DNA of 64,000 nt. Source: Mortierella sp. BCC40632. Taxonomy: Eukaryota > Mortierellomycota > Mortierellomycetes > Mortierellales > Mortierellaceae. Position numbers and translations under genes: made by a program. The notes below the pieces were generated by a model. The model saw only the letters and a program-made list of their open reading frames with translations. It was not told the DNA's origin and searched no databases. Where the stretch lies: the NCBI GenBank assembly GCA_011634665.1, contig WAEK01000010.1, forward strand, positions 1,267,001 to 1,331,000, written 5' to 3'. Positions 1 through 17,750 of this stretch are shown piece after piece (position 1 is the stretch's first letter; each line of letters starts with the position of its first letter).

Positions 1-754
1 TGTGGCTCGAGAACCGACTTCGATATGTCGAAAGTGCTGAGAACATGTCATACCATATCCCTGGTAAGTACTCCAAATCGCATTGACGTCCCTACTCATT
101 TGTCAACAGATGACGGAAACCGAGAGCGCGGAACATTAGTCTGACCTCTAGTTTCCTAATATTGCTCTCTTAATACTGAATTAAGGCTTCCGTGAGACAT
201 CCGACTGGTTTCCCAATACCATTTATTATACGGCAACTCCTTACCAAGTGAAGCAGTACCAGCGGAGAATCGCAAAGAAAGATGAAAAGCATCTCTATGA
301 AAGTGATCAAACTAACACTTTTTCCGAAAAGGCCAATACCTCGTCGCAAAGCGATCTCTCGCAAAAAAGAATATCGCCTGCACCTTTGGCTTCAAGTTCC
401 AAGATCTCAATAGCTTCTGAGGGAGCTTTCCAAGATGGGAGCCACTCGGTTTCTACGCAGCATTCAGCTCAACGAAGCGATTACCTCACTCGACAACCTC
501 AGATTAATTCTGTTAGTGAAGATATGCGGTTTACCAGAAAGCAGCAAGAGTGTGAAAGAGAGAATAGGAACGCAGAATCCGCCAACCAACAGTCGTGCTC
601 GCTCCGCCAATCACCCCCACATTATACCGAGCTTCGTAGTCAGAACCCTAGTCAAGAATCTGTATGGGTTGCGAAAGTGACAGCGTTCTCGACAATGGAT
701 GAGTACGAAGCTGTTATGAAAGAAGACCTCCAGTCGGGCAGATCTCGTAAGTGA
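1..754 (+). CDS. WD40-channel family protein, copy A (3' end only)
   Basis: Only the last two exons of this family member lie in the window: about 1-63, then 186-754 after an intron 64-185 (GTAAGT...AG). The first encodes the helix that follows pore segment S6 in this family (WLENRLRYVESAEN) and the second begins with the family signature FRETSDWFPNTIYYTATPYQVKQY. The remaining ~170 residues are a hydrophilic Ser/Gln/Arg-rich tail ending in FSTMDEYEAVMKEDLQS. That terminal motif recurs in two small proteins near 38 kb and 45 kb. The channel and WD40 parts must lie upstream of base 1. The reading frame is intact to the stop at 752-754. Assignment rests on alignment to copies B, C and D here; function (membrane cation channel tail) is inferred. 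Confidence 0.7.
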
Positions 755-1154
755 CATTGTGCAAATGCTTCATCACGAGTGTTTCAAACAGAGAGCCCTT
801 CAATTGCTGACAACAATCTCCTGACGACCAACAGCCTCAAGACGATTTTTAAAAAGCGACGCAAGCGTCAGTGGAGTAAACGGGGAGTACCTTAGTGTAC
901 TAAGCGAGTAAGTAGAGCTATTGCCACTTTCAATTAACCATCCCCCGCAGATTTTTTATTAATCCAATGTTGAAGGCTTGATAAAAATGACTCGAACCCC
1001 AGGAATGGAAGTGAGATGTTAGAGATCATTTCATGGTTTTATTCTGTCGACCTCAAACACATAAGTCGAGGGAAACATAGAGCATGACTTTATCCATTTG
1101 TCTATGTTGACTCGGTTAGCTGATTTGCACACTCTCTAATTCTCTTCTTGATAG
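755..1154. other. Intergenic A/B spacer
   Basis: No reading frame similar to anything else in the window. It probably carries the promoter and first coding exon of copy B, because the first recognisable B exon (1155) starts at a splice acceptor behind a pyrimidine tract and has no start codon. ATG candidates near 990 did not give a phase-consistent donor. Confidence 0.4.
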
Positions 1155-4100
1155 GGATTACACAGCACCTGTTCAAATCCTGAGTGATCAAGTCTACACT
1201 GTATGTTAATATGAATCTTATACTATACTACAGATATGTCCAGATACTCTCCATTAACAAATGCCAACAAAAAATAGGTTAGGCCCGATAATTCGATAGA
1301 ATCCCATGAGTCATACTATGTTGTTCTTTGTATCTTGCTTGATCATGAGGCGACGGGAGTAGAGCACATCGAGATAAAGAGACCAAGCCAGGTAAGCACA
1401 TTTGCTGGCATAGCAAAGCCTGAGGTAGCTCCCCTTCTGTGAACTTGGTAGACTAACTCTATTAATCCAGTATCTTGTTTTAGACTCAATTCCCGTAAAA
1501 GGTTGGACAGCCACTGCGATTGCTTGCTTCACTGACCACTTCCTTTACAAAGGATGTCGCCCCCATTGACTTTCCGAATACTCTTTACATAAATGCCTAA
1601 AATAGGAGAGCTGTCATTCATCCGAGTATTATTGCGCTCCCAGATAAGCCGACAGACCTTCTCGATCCAATTGAGTCTCAAGGCTAATTCTCAAAAAGGA
1701 TCTATTCGGTTATGCTACGCAGAACTATCCCAAAACCCACCTAATTCTGGTTCATTCGGTACGTGATCTTGAAGATGGATGGCAATCGCGCGAACAGAAA
1801 TATTGCTAACAAACTAATCAAGCGCGTTTTGTTGTTTAGATTGTATTCTACCTACGGTCCCTCTCCCAAGGAAAGCAATCAACGTATGGCATTTCAAAGA
1901 CAAATCAGCAAACAGAGAGCAGGTTGCTGCTAGAATCATTGACTATGCCATCTCGGCGTCAGGATCTCATGTGGCCACACTTACCACAACTGGGAGCCAG
2001 CTCTTCCTCGATGTGTGGCGGCTTGGTTTGGCGAGTGCGGCTGCTCAAGAAATAGCATATCCATTTAGTCCAGCATGTGCAAGCTCTATGAGCTCTACTT
2101 TGGATTGTGCAGTAGAGGATCATGGCAGGTTTTGCGTTTCGATATCTTGGGATGGGTCCCAGATTGCGGTTCATGTTGACAAGGCCGCTTCAGAGTGTCC
2201 CGTGAGATTTTTCACCTGCGGCAACACCCGAAATATTGTCGGATCTACACTACAAGGGGGCCCACGGCTCATCTTACTACCAATTCCGGCTCACGACGAC
2301 CAGTGCTCCATTCTCAGGCGCTTCAAAGGGTTTGCAAAGTTTACCAGTATTAACACAGAAGAGTGGAGAGAAAACTCAGAAAGATATGTCGCCTTCGATG
2401 GAGTGTATCTCTATGTATTTTCTACCGCTGGAGAATGGAGGATGCAGCGCCCCATCCAAGTCTCTCCTACAGTAGACTGGGTCAACACACATATGACTTT
2501 TTTGACCATGTCTCAAGGAATTGTTGTAATACGCCATTCGCCACTCAAGCTTTCAGTCTTGGACTTGGATTCAGGCGAAAAGCTATGTGATATAAGTACG
2601 ATCCACCGGATTACGGATTACATTGTATCTTCAGATGGTCGGACTATCGCAGTGTCTACCAATGATGCAGTATCTCTATACTGGGCGACATCAGGGGAGC
2701 TTTTCCAGACTTTCGACGCTATGAAGGATATCTGGATGAAATTTATTGAAGGAGACGACAGACTGTACAGATGGCGTGGAAGATTTGGCAATACATTGGC
2801 CATCCTGGACACCCGTTCAGGATTGATTCAGTCAACAGCCAAAGTACCTAATTGGGTCACAACTAAGGTTTGCACTATTCATCCTAGAAAGAGGTTCCAT
2901 GGACTGAATACGGAATCCGTCGTTGTTGCTTGCTGTCATGGTTCGGTCCTTGAGATCTCATTTGTTGAAGACATTTCAATCGATTGTGATGGGAGACCTC
3001 TTGCAAGCTGTGGATGCATATCAGGGCCACAGTTATTACCCGAGATTAGTGGAGAGATAGACATATCATTTACAGGGAGATCGTATACGATGCAGCCAAG
3101 GGAGGGACTTGAAAGGTTATCCGGGCTTGGTTCTCTTGACAGGCTGGCAGTGACCACTCAATTCAGTTGCGGCATGTCGAGTCTAGCACATTTGGAGACC
3201 GAAAAGTTCTACCCTGTTAGAATGCACTCGCAGGTCGTGGCACTGGGATCGGAAATGGGCGCTGTCCAAATTTCGGCATGGAGTCTACCACAAACACCTG
3301 AAGATGATCTTGAGCCGCTGTCATTCTGGGAACTTCCGCTACTTCCTCAGGCTCTCGGGTCGACGGAAAGATCCGTTCAAGCAAGTACCGGTATAGTTGA
3401 TCACAGGAGGTCGGCGTTTCAACAACAGAGAAGTTGGGTTTGCTCGATACACTTCTCTCCTTGTTCCGGAATGCCAAGGATTACTTCTGACGGTATTGAG
3501 GCCGACTTGAACTTAGCAAATGTATTCACGCCAGATGCAGTCAACAAGTTCCTGTATGAAGAAATCGACTTTCAGTTCAACGAGAAACTATCACGAGATG
3601 TTCGAAATGGGGTGATTCGATATCTGAGGAGACGCATTAACTACTACCCAGATAGTGGTGACCACTCCAAGTCTGTCATTTCGTCCATTTGTCAAGAATG
3701 GATAAGCGAGAGTCATGGCCGAATCTTGAGCACTCTAAGTCGATTACTCGAACCTCTTCCCGAGAACAACTGGGTGCCTCGACTCTGGTACTCAAATGAA
3801 TCTAATCCTGTTGGGATCTTGCTCAAGAAAGCGAGATCTCAGGAATCATTGAAGGCATCGGAGGTAATCCAAGTCCTCATCAATTACTGTGTCGAGAGAG
3901 CCAAGACTAAGAGCGACATTTCCTACATCCTGTTCCTTCTTGAATACCTGGATGACCTTGTAATTCAATGCCCTGCCCTTGGACTCAAAACCACGAGGGC
4001 CTTTGCTTATCTCATGTGGAATGAAAGGGACTGTATTGTCAACAACCACAAGATCATCCACTCCCCTCTTAGTTTCTCCTTGACTTCTGATACTCGCAAG

Positions 4101-5965
4101 ATCTACGAATGCAAGAATCCAATCCTCCAGATGCATTACACAGGCCAATCTCCTGATCCACTCAATACCAAATTTACCGAATATGTGTTTGTCGCTCCTG
4201 TCGGTCTCCTCTGGTCAATTGTCCGGGACCCTCCTAACTCTGACTCTGATAAGACCAAAACGTGGCCACAAGTGCTTTATCATATGCTATTGCTCAATCT
4301 GAGGACATCAGCCACTATGTACATCCGATCCCGAAATCACTCTCTGAATGCCCTTGACAATCCAGCAATCGAGGCTCTGATCCAATACAAATGGTGAGTT
4401 CTAGCACTATGCTGCGATGGTCTGGAGTAAAATTGAGAGCAGGAGGTCAGTACCAAGGAATGGACAACCTAACACATATCCGAAAATCTGCGTTACTTAG
4501 GGACACATTCGCGTTCAGATTCTGGCTGTGTCGGTTTTTGTTACACTGTGTCTACTACATCCTCGTTGTTGTTGCGGCTCTCATGCAAGTCTACCACCCA
4601 CACAAGGCTGCACTCAGTGGATTGTTTGTAGCCATTTGTTCTTTCTCATGTGTATCCCTCTGGCTCAAATTCTTACACTATCGAGAAAACAAAGAGAGGA
4701 GGCAGTCATCCTATTTCAGGTATGTTCTTGAGTGCCAGTTGAACAGGCCTCAAAATGACCAAGCCTCTAACAGACTAAACATACTCCTTCCCATGTTTTC
4801 ACAATAACAACTAGGTCGCCATACAACCTGTTGGATCTACTTGTATACCCGTATCTACTTGGGACCAGTCTTCATCAGATTCTCAATCTGTTTGGAGTAG
4901 GGACGCAGGAGGTGACATCAGATTTTAGCTTTTGTAGTGTGTTGGTGTTCTTCCACCTGGTAAGTTGGATGACCTGCCTTGAAGGAGTTTTAAGAGGTAC
5001 CCAGTCAAAGGGATCTTACTAGACATGGGTGTTGTAGCCTTTGAAGAATGGTGTTAACTGACCTCTTTTCTCTAAATGTTTCAATGGTTCGTGGTAATTC
5101 TAGCTAGCTGAGCTTCGAGTGAATGAGTCCGTATGCAAGTACATCACCATCCTGTTTAAGATCCTACAAACGATCATGAGATACTTTCTTGTGTTTGCAA
5201 GTGGGATGATATTCTTTTCGATTGCAATTAACCATAACCTCCATGGAGTTGTCGACAAAAGGAGTGAGACGGGAGTGAAGTTTACCAAAAACTTTTTCGG
5301 GGTCAGCTCAGCTGTGTATTTAATGTTGGTAAATATCGGTCTTTGAACATGGCGGACTACTCTTTCTGGACATCTTTTTCTTCTTGTTTTACTCTATGCG
5401 GACTAAATCGCTCGACTCTAACAGCATTGTCTCCGGCTAACTACTGTGGCTCGTGCAATAGGGGGGCCGATTTGATCCATTTGAGGACACTCTTAAAGGG
5501 ATCAATGATAGCAACCCAGACCAAGAAGGCACTCCACTTCAGCAAGGCGCTCCACCTCAGCAAGCTTACCGGAGCTGGTCTCTCTTGGTGTTAGTGATAC
5601 TCTTCTTTACATTTATGTCCATTTTCATGCTCAATGCGATACTAGGTAAGAAAGTGATTGAATAACTGAAAGGCATCACATTAGTATCTCATACAACTCC
5701 TAAACCGGATTTAAACAAGAAGGATCCTTGATTCTAATCATTTGCCCTATTCCCACCCACGCTTCTACATAGCGCTGATTAATGACATCAATGTCAAGGT
5801 CAGTGCCTCATGGCGTCAGATATGGCTCGAGGACAGACTTCAGTATGTCGAGAGTGCCGAGAATATATCGTATGACATTCCAGGTAAGCGAGTTACTGCG
5901 AGACGAGATTGCTTGTAATCCTTTCTGCTACAAAGAATTTAAGCTATTTTCTGGTCATGGCTGAC

Positions 5966-6006
<41 letters not shown>

Positions 6007-6159
6007 ATTGGGATGGATGCTAATCAACAAACAGGGTTTCGAGAGACATTTGATGGGTTCTCTGAATTCATTTTCTATACAGCAACGCCTTCTCAGGTCG
6101 AACGGTACAGGCGACATATCAGGAAGAAAGACGAGGAGGTTGATGAAGAGGCCGTGTGA
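1155..6159 (+). CDS. WD40-repeat / TRP-like ion channel fusion protein, copy B
   Basis: The most complete copy without damage. Exons by eye: 1155-1200, 1278-1391, perhaps a micro-exon 1484-1501, 1606-1758, 1840-4393, 4501-about 4720, about 4816-4959, about 5104-5332, about 5460-5645, about 5772-5882, and a last exon ending 6159. The large exon holds WD40-like blades (ISASGSHVATL, VSISWDGSQIAV, VSSDGRTIAVS). The later exons give S1-S6: FWLCRFLLHCVYYILVVVA (S1), SPYNLLDLLVYPYLLGTS (S3), YFLVFASGMIFFSIAI (S5), pore GGRFDPFED, S6 SWSLLVLVILFFTFMSIF, then the post-S6 helix WRQIWLEDRLQYVESAEN. The tail is short and acidic. The start codon and micro-exon phase are unresolved. S1-S6 order and the post-S6 W/R/E helix resemble TRP/polycystin channels, hence a membrane cation channel with a cytosolic propeller (inference). 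Confidence 0.7.
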
Positions 6160-6652
6160 TAAGGCCCCATTGAATAGCGCTTTAGGCGAGGGGGTTGTTG
6201 TTGCAGTCCGGAATGAGTGACATCAAGAAAAAACTGGACTTGTTGAGCACAAGATAGGAAAATGGTGTCATCCATGCAATGCTTCAAGTGATGTAACTTG
6301 GACGAGTAAAGACATGAATGGAATGTGAGATAGCTGTGGAAAGCCCACTGGTATGCTGTAGTGTAGGAAAGAGTAAATGAGGAATGTGGCCCGAACGCAA
6401 GTCTTGTCCAAGTTTTCGAAGCGGGTAGCACGAAGAGCACTCACAACGGCCCCTTTCCTCTACCTGTGGGACAGGCGAGAGCCACACGTGTCATGGTAGA
6501 GACGCCGACGGAGCAGAGACCGAGCTTTGGCCAGGCAACAGGGAATGGTGGGAGAGAGAGAGAGAGAGAGAGAGAGAAAGAAGATGGAGAAGGTTTGCGG
6601 CAGTGCGTCATTGGGGGCGCGTAACCCAAAGTGGAAGGAAGGAAGGAAGGAG

Positions 6653-6703
<51 letters not shown>

Positions 6704-7462
6704 ACAGAGAAGAGAGAGAGAGAGAAACGGGGAGGGGGTGCGGGCTGGAGACAGCGGGAGAAGGAGAGAACAGGAGACACTCCCGACGCACCGGCTTTTG
6801 ACGACTGTCCCGGATCCCTTTTCCCATCTCTCAAAATCAAATCCCATGGAGATCAAGTGGGTGGATAAAGTGTACTCAAATCCGTTTAAATCAATCCTTT
6901 CCCCCATCATCCTTTTTTTTTTTCATCTTTTCAGCATCTTTTTCTTTCTTTTCTCTTCTTTTCTTATCTTATTTCTTTCCACTATTTCCATCGATTTCTC
7001 TCTTTCTCTTTTTTTTCCTTCTTTCTCTTCTTCCTCGATTCGCTCTTCTCGGGATATTTCCCTAAACATTTGGACCCATCGATCGCTCTCTTGGACCATC
7101 GGCCCTGCCCCATCATCGCTCCGTCTCCCGCCGCGCCCTGCCCCGCTCCCGCCTCCCCGCCGCCCTTTTGTCCAGTCCCCAGTGGTTGATGATGTTGCAT
7201 CGCCGGTCCGGCTGCCGGCCATGTGTGCCAATGGCACCGCACTCTTCTCCTCTCTTTCTCCTCTCCTCTCCTCTCTTTCTATCTCTCTTCCTATATCTTC
7301 TCTTTCTCTCTCTCTCTCCTCTTTCTCTCTCTCTCCTCGCCCCTGGCCCGCAGCACTGACCATCGCCTCCTCCCCTGTTGCTCCTGGCCGCCAGCCGTCT
7401 TTGCCTCTCCGCGCGCCCCGCGCCCCTTCATCCCTGACAGCTGACAGCTTGCCGCCGATTCC
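6160..7462. repeat. GA/CT microsatellites and kinase gene leader
   Basis: Gene-free interval. (GA)n runs sit near 6550-6580 and 6658-6725, and a long CT-rich strand bias runs from about 6910 to 7440 (TTTCTTT and TCTCTC tracts). The open frames across it (for example 6603-7796) are low-complexity products. It probably holds the 3' UTR of copy B and the promoter and 5' UTR of the kinase gene. Confidence 0.6.
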
Positions 7463-11883
<4,421 letters not shown>

Positions 11884-13215
11884 GGACTGGGGACAGTCTC
11901 TGAAGAGGAGAGAGCAGCTACTCTTAGGCTCGGATACGCGGACCACCAGTGGTAATGAGTGAGAGGTGGAGCACTTTTCAGTGCAGGCATAAAAGAAAGA
12001 AAGAAAGAGAGAGAAAGAGAGAGAGAGAGAGAAAGTTCTGCGATACCTTACTTTTTGTTGTTTGTTCCCTTCTTCTTCCCTCCCTCCTCCTTTTTTTTTT
12101 TTTTTTTTTGTCCTGTCCCTTCCGTCATGCCAGGTCATGTCCCGTTTGTTTGTTTATCTATCCCATTTTAATTTTTTTTTTTGTCTGTCTGGGGGAAGAT
12201 GAGGAGGAGGTCTTTTTTTTTTTTTTTCTTTTTTTTTTTTAGAGGAACTATAGTATTTTTTTTTTTTTTTTTTTCTCTTTTATATATGTAAAAAGTAATG
12301 ATTTTTTAGAGGACTGAAGCAAACCCAACAACAACAGCAACAACAACAACAGCAAAAACTCTCTGTGCCTAAATTTGTGTTGATGGGAAAGATGTTGACT
12401 GATAGTATGGTATGTAGATCCAATAGGGAAAATTGGAAGAGAAAAGAGAGAGACAGGGGAGAGAAAGATGGGATGGGTAGCGTGTGGAAAATGAGAGGCA
12501 GCATAAAAAAAAAAAAAAAAAGAGGACTCCTCTTCATTCTTAGTTTATACAGTAGTGCTATGCACGAGAGTGATACAGGAAGGTGGTTTTTCAAACGATT
12601 TCTTCTCTCGTCCGACGCGTCGCCACTTGGTGTCACGGTCAGGACAGAGCAGATAGATCGCTCTGGGCCCTGTGACAAAAAAGAATTAAGAGGACGGTAG
12701 TGGTGGAGACGGAGCTGCAAAGAGGCGAAGCTCTACTCTCTAGTTCTTCTTTTGGACTGTGTGTGCACGCGTGTCTCCCCTATTTCTGTGTCCAATTGAG
12801 CAAGCTGATCCGAACAGAATCGTCTATGGACTACCTGTTAGCTCTCCATCGTCCTCGTTGCTATGCTTGCTCTCCACCAATCTAGATAGGATGTCTTTTT
12901 TCTTTTTTCCGTTTTAGCTCAGTGGTGCCTGGGCAAAGGGCTCGTGCAAATCCCATTTATGGAAGCAATTGGCCGCTCTCACAACAAACAACGCCTGCGC
13001 TCCTGTTGTCATTGATGTGCCCTGTTTTTCATTTTGGCTTCTTTTCCTTCTTTTTTTGATTTCTCTTTCAGTGCCCCCCCCCCCCTCCCCATCCCCCTTC
13101 CTCTTCATCTCATTTCCTGCACGCATTGCATCCACAAATAAAGTCTTTATATATACAGTGACTAGCTGCCAAATTATATTCTTTTCTCATTGTGCTGCGG
13201 CACTCGCTCTACTCA
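11884..13215. other. Convergent intergenic region, kinase / SYLF-SH3 genes
   Basis: Two genes converge here. It holds 3' UTRs with many T and A homopolymers (near 12090, 12210, 12230, 12258, 12505), a GA-rich run near 11995-12030, and a (CAA)n stretch near 12325-12355. A run of C sits at 13073-13086. I see no gene. Confidence 0.6.
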
Positions 13216-15330
13216 TCACTGAGTATAGTTGGCCGGGAACGAGCCTTCGCGCCCATGAAGCCGTCCTGTCCACCAGTCGTTCCGATTGGGTGTTTTCTTG
13301 ACCACTGTGATCAAGTCACCCTTCTTGAACGAGAGATCTGTTGCCTGCTCTCCTGCAAAATCATACAGCGCCGTCACAATGTCAGGCTTGGTTCCAATCT
13401 TGGGTGGAACCCGTGGTCCACTTGTATTGGCAATCGTTTGGTTGACATGCGCTTGTGCTCCTGCCCCATGGAAAGGACTGTTGTTGTCTGTAGAGGTACG
13501 ACCCAGGCTAGAAGCCGAAGCTGACGAGTAGGCACCCGGCTTTGGCTTTGGAGCGGGAGCACCTGCTAGAGGGGTGTAACGTGGTACGGGATCGTTGTAT
13601 TCGTCTGCGTTGGCTGTGAAACGGGATTCGAACGCCTTTGGTTTCGTATCTGTACTGTAGGCGTTTGTTGTTGCAGTGGACCGGGCGGCATTGACGCTGT
13701 ATCCACCAGCACTCGTTGCTGACCTTCCAAGTCCCGAGTATCCTGCTCCTGTAGAATCTTCTTCTTGATCCCGTTGTTGGTTTGGGGAGCCGTAGCGCCC
13801 AGGCGAGGCTACACTGGCACTCCGGTTGATGTTGGAGTCGTAATAAGAGCCGTTACTGCTGGTATTGTCTCCATAGAAAGAGTCGTCCATGTTGCCTTTT
13901 GCGCGATTGTAGCTTTGGTATCCCATCGCTTTGGAGTTGAGGGCTCTGTAGAGGATGTCTGCTTGAGGTGGAGGGGGGACTTCTCCAGAGAGGAGTTCGC
14001 TTGCAGAGACTGGACGTCGATAAAAGGATTCGTTGGCATCCTTTCTTTCCATGATGATCGATCCTTCGATTGACACGCCTATGTAAATGCCAAAGCAGGA
14101 AGTAAATGGACGGAATAGATGGGCCGGGTTAAAAAAAGGGTAAAAGAGAAAAAAGAGCTCATTTTCAATGCCCGCTTGAGCCAGACGAGGACGAACACAT
14201 GGATGAGGAGGTGTCTTTGGCCTTCAAGTTGCCCAATTGGACCTACCCGCAAAGAGGCCCTTGGATTTGCTGTAGGAGTAGATGGCAGCCACGGACTTTA
14301 TTGAGGCTGCTGCACCGGCCTCTGCTGTTCTTCCAATAGGACCAGCAGCAACTGTTGTCAAGAGAAGGGATGTGATAATAAAAGAAGGTCGCATTAGGTT
14401 AGATCTTTTTCAAGCCCATTATGTAGTTTTCCATTGAAGTGTATGAGAGATCCTCAAGAGATGACCAAAAAAAAAAAAACCACATGCCTGAGAGATTGCC
14501 GCCGAGAGTGACATTGCCACCAGTAGAAAAAGATTTTACAGCGGAGCGGGTGTTGAGGACGATAACAAAGTCGGTTAATTCGGCGCCGATCTGACCGCCA
14601 AAGCCCATGCCTCCAGTTCCGATGGCCGAGGGAGCGGACCAAGTTCCATCATCGAGACGGGCTACCACTAGGCCGGCACCGGCGCGTCCCGAGAAGAGGA
14701 AGCCAGCCTTGATGACAGTAAAGATGGCGAGGCCCTTGGCCTTGGCGAGGATGTCAGGAGGGATAATGTTGTCAATGCCTTTGGCGGCGATGGGGTCTAG
14801 CAAGAGGAAGGAGGAAGGAGGAAAGGGAGAGAACAGGTTAGCGCCGATCGGAGGAGAAGGAGCGAGGATTTTCCAGCTCTTGTGTCTTCATGATGCAGCA
14901 AAAGTGATATGTGCGGGGGAAAGATTAGCCCAAGCCCTGTTTCTCTCGGCTGAGTGTGTTTGAGGAGGGGAGAGCGCCGTCATTATTGCACACGACTGCG
15001 CTTGCTCATCACCACATATCAAATACATCACACATATCATATTCATCACGCCCACTGTGACATTCTCTTCCTCTTGGCAGAGTCTTTTCTGCCTTCTGTT
15101 AATAGACTCACCGACGAACGAGTTGAGGATCTTGGACGCCTTTTTGCACTCGCCTAGAGAACAAGAGTCATGAAATGCTTTAGTCGTGCGATCTGTCTGC
15201 AGGAGAAAAGGGGAAGTGATTCGAAGCAACGCGATGCCGAGAATAAGAATAAAGCCGAGGCTGTACCGGCAAGGTCTTTGGGTAGCGGGCTGTTGATCTT
15301 GAGGCCCTTGACACCGCTCTTAGAACTCAT
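13216..15330 (-). CDS. SYLF and SH3 domain protein, Ysc84/Lsb3/SH3YL1 family
   Basis: Five exons on the minus strand: 15330-15267, 15153-15112, 14796-14488, 14351-14247, 14078-13216, total 460 aa. Residues about 1-185 form the SYLF lipid-binding domain (LPKDLAGECKKASKILNSFV, IPPDILAKAKGLAIFTVIKAG, GTGGMGFGGQIGAELTDFV, LGGNLSVAAGPIGR). The middle is disordered, Ser/Tyr/Pro-rich. The last ~60 residues are an SH3 domain (ALYDFAGEQATDLSFKKGD, WWTGRLHGREGSFPANY). Family members bind phosphoinositides and actin regulators at endocytic patches. The third intron (14487-14352) starts with GC, not GT: only this join restores the conserved NLSVAAGP segment in frame. Domain order and length match fungal relatives. 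Confidence 0.93.
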
Positions 15331-16362
15331 GGTGGTGTAAAGGCAAATTGGTGTGAGTGAGTGAGCGAGCGAGTGTGTGTGTGTGTGCGGGGGAGTGTGC
15401 GTCGAGGCAAGCGAATGCGAATGGATGTGGAAGGAGTTTAGGCAATTAGGAGAAGAAGAGGAGAAGGAATGAGTGGATGAGAACGGGAAGCGGATGCTAT
15501 AGATCTAGGTGAAGAGAATGAATGACGGTGTGAGTTGGAAGAGAGAAAAAAGAAAGAAAGAGAGAGAGAGAAGCGAGAAAGAAAGAGACAGTATATGGGA
15601 GAGATATGCCGACAAGAGAAAGAGGAGGAGGAAGAGGAGCAGTGACAGTGGCGTCTTTGTCAGCGTGGTCGATCATAGTTCTGAGGTCATTGCGAACGAA
15701 TTCTGTTCTCTCGAGCTCTGTCCCATCCCGCCAAGATGTGGGCTTTTCGCTACACCAACTTCATGCAGGCAGAAACATGCCTGTGCTTCTAGCCCGAAAT
15801 ATATCGATCTACTGCTCTACTATGTCCTACGCTGCCATGTCCTATGCTGCCCTGTCCTGTCCCTATCTGTCCCTAGCGAGAAGGCAATATGGCTGAGAGC
15901 TATGGCTATGAAGATGGCTATGGGCAAGGGCAAGCGAGACATGACAGGGAGCCAGAAGCCAGTCAGGGAGTGTGAAACCTTTTTTTTTTCTTTCTTCTTC
16001 TTCTTCCTGATCCTTCGGTCGCAGAGAGAAAAGACCAGTTGAGGGGCAGACACACAGACAGACGAAAAAAGACTTTTTACTTTTTAGACTCGTCTCGCTT
16101 TCCCACTTGCCCACTCGCTGCCTCACTCCTTCTCATCCTCCTTCTTCCATCATCCCGTGCCTGAGTGCATCTTCATCTCCTCTCTCTCTTTGTTGCCTGT
16201 GGGTCTCCCGGTTCGGTTCGATCTCTCTTTCTTTCTTTTTCCTCCTCCTCCTCCTCACCTTCTCATCCCCCACCCCTTTTCTCTCTTTCTCATCTCAATC
16301 TCCCGCTCTTCCACAAACCGACCAACCAACCGACCTGCTGCATCAGCTCTCTGCTCATCACC
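15331..16362. other. Divergent intergenic region, SYLF-SH3 / fatty acid hydroxylase
   Basis: Head-to-head promoters. It contains GAGT/GTGT repeats at about 15355-15400, GA-rich tracts at 15540-15640, a short duplicated CCTATGCTGCC motif near 15830-15855, and a pyrimidine-rich leader (16130-16310) just before the hydroxylase start codon. No coding sequence seen. Confidence 0.5.
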
Positions 16363-17750
16363 ATGGCCGTCTACTCGCTCGCAGAGGTGCAGAAGCACAA
16401 AACTGAGGACTCGTGCTGGGTCATCTACAAAAACAACGTCTATGACATGACTTCCTTCGTCCTGGACCACCCTGGTGGTGAGGAATATATCCTCGACCAT
16501 GCCGCCGAGGACGTTACTGATATCATGAAGGACGAGCTCACGCACTCGCACTCTGAAGGCGCCTACGAGATGATGGAAGACTTTCTTCTTGGCTCCCTCG
16601 CTACTGACAACTCGACCCCAAATGCGACTACTTCCGCCACGGCCGCACCCGCTTCGGGTCTCTCTAAGCGTGTGACCAAGCACGATGAAGAGGAGGATGA
16701 AGATGCTCAGTACTTCAAGCCGACGGACTTGACTGCAGACAAGAAGACTAAATTCCTCGACTTGAACGAGCCATTGCTCTACCAACTCTGGTCAGGCAAG
16801 TTTTCCAAATCTTTTTACTTGGAGCAGGTCCATATCCCGCGCCATCTCTCGGGTTCTGCCAGGATCTTTGGTTCGCCCTTCCTTGAGGTCTTTACCAAGA
16901 CACCCTGGTATGTGATCCCAATCCTTTGGCTCCCTGTCATTGCCTACGGTTTCCATCTCTCGACCCTACCCGGCCGCCTCGAGATGGACCATGCCTCGAC
17001 CCTGTTCATTGCGGGTATGGGCCTTTGGACCTTTGCCGAATATATGATCCACCGGTTTCTCTTCCACCTTGACGACCTCATGCCCGACACCACGGTCTCG
17101 ATCCTCGCCCACTTTTTGCTCCATGGAATCCACCACTATCTTCCAATGGACAGGTAAGAGTCTTCGTATTTTGCTCTCCTCCCTCCAACCCCCATTCCAG
17201 GAGGCACTTTGTGTTTTCTCCCTTGGGTGCTGCTTTTTGTACCGTGCGAACCGAGCTCACGGACTGACAGGGGTTTCTGAATCTTTCCCTTCTCCTTTCT
17301 CTACTAGGCTACGCCTGGTGATGCCACCAGCGCTATCCATCGCCTTGGCGCTTCCCATCAACATGCTCATTCATAGTCTGTTGCCCTTGGCTCAGGCCTA
17401 TGCGGTCATGTCGGGTCTTATCTTTGGCTATATGCTCTATGACTTGGTCCACTATTACCTTCACCATGCCAGACCCTTCAAGATCCACTTCAAGGAAATG
17501 AAGACTTACCACCTTGCTCACCACTACAAGAACTACGAGGGTGGATACGGTATCACCTCCAAGATTTGGGACAAGTACGTTCTTCTTTTGGTTATCCACG
17601 GTGGAGGCTGTAAAAAAGGTTTAGCAGAAAAAAGCAGTGTCGTACTGAGGCTATCGGAACTAACTCGGAGAACCCGTTCCTTTTTTTTTTCTTCTCTTAC
17701 GCACCGACTCTCGGATGAATAGGGTCTTCAATACGGAACTGCAGCTTTAG
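16363..17750 (+). CDS. SCS7: Fatty acid 2-hydroxylase with cytochrome b5 domain (Scs7/FA2H)
   Basis: Three exons, 16363-17153, 17308-17574, 17723-17750, 361 aa. The N-terminal ~90 residues are a cytochrome b5 domain with the first haem histidine in LDHPGGEEYI and a second candidate in THSHSEGAYEMM. The C-terminal hydroxylase domain carries the di-iron histidine clusters HRFLFH, HGIHHYLPMDR, VHYYLHH and YHLAHHYKNYEGGYGI, set among membrane segments (TPWYVIPILWLPVIAYGF, SIALALPINMLIHSLLPL). The enzyme 2-hydroxylates the fatty acid of sphingolipids in the ER. The last exon encodes only about nine residues, ending FNTELQL. The ATG is in good context right after a pyrimidine-rich leader. Length and domain order are typical. 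Confidence 0.95.

Noticed and set aside
12916..12955. tRNA-like TAGCTCAGTGG followed by GTGCAAATCCCA
   Set aside because: The A-box-like and B-box-like motifs are only about 20 nt apart and no cloverleaf stems can be drawn; probably chance, or at most a scrap of a tRNA-derived repeat.
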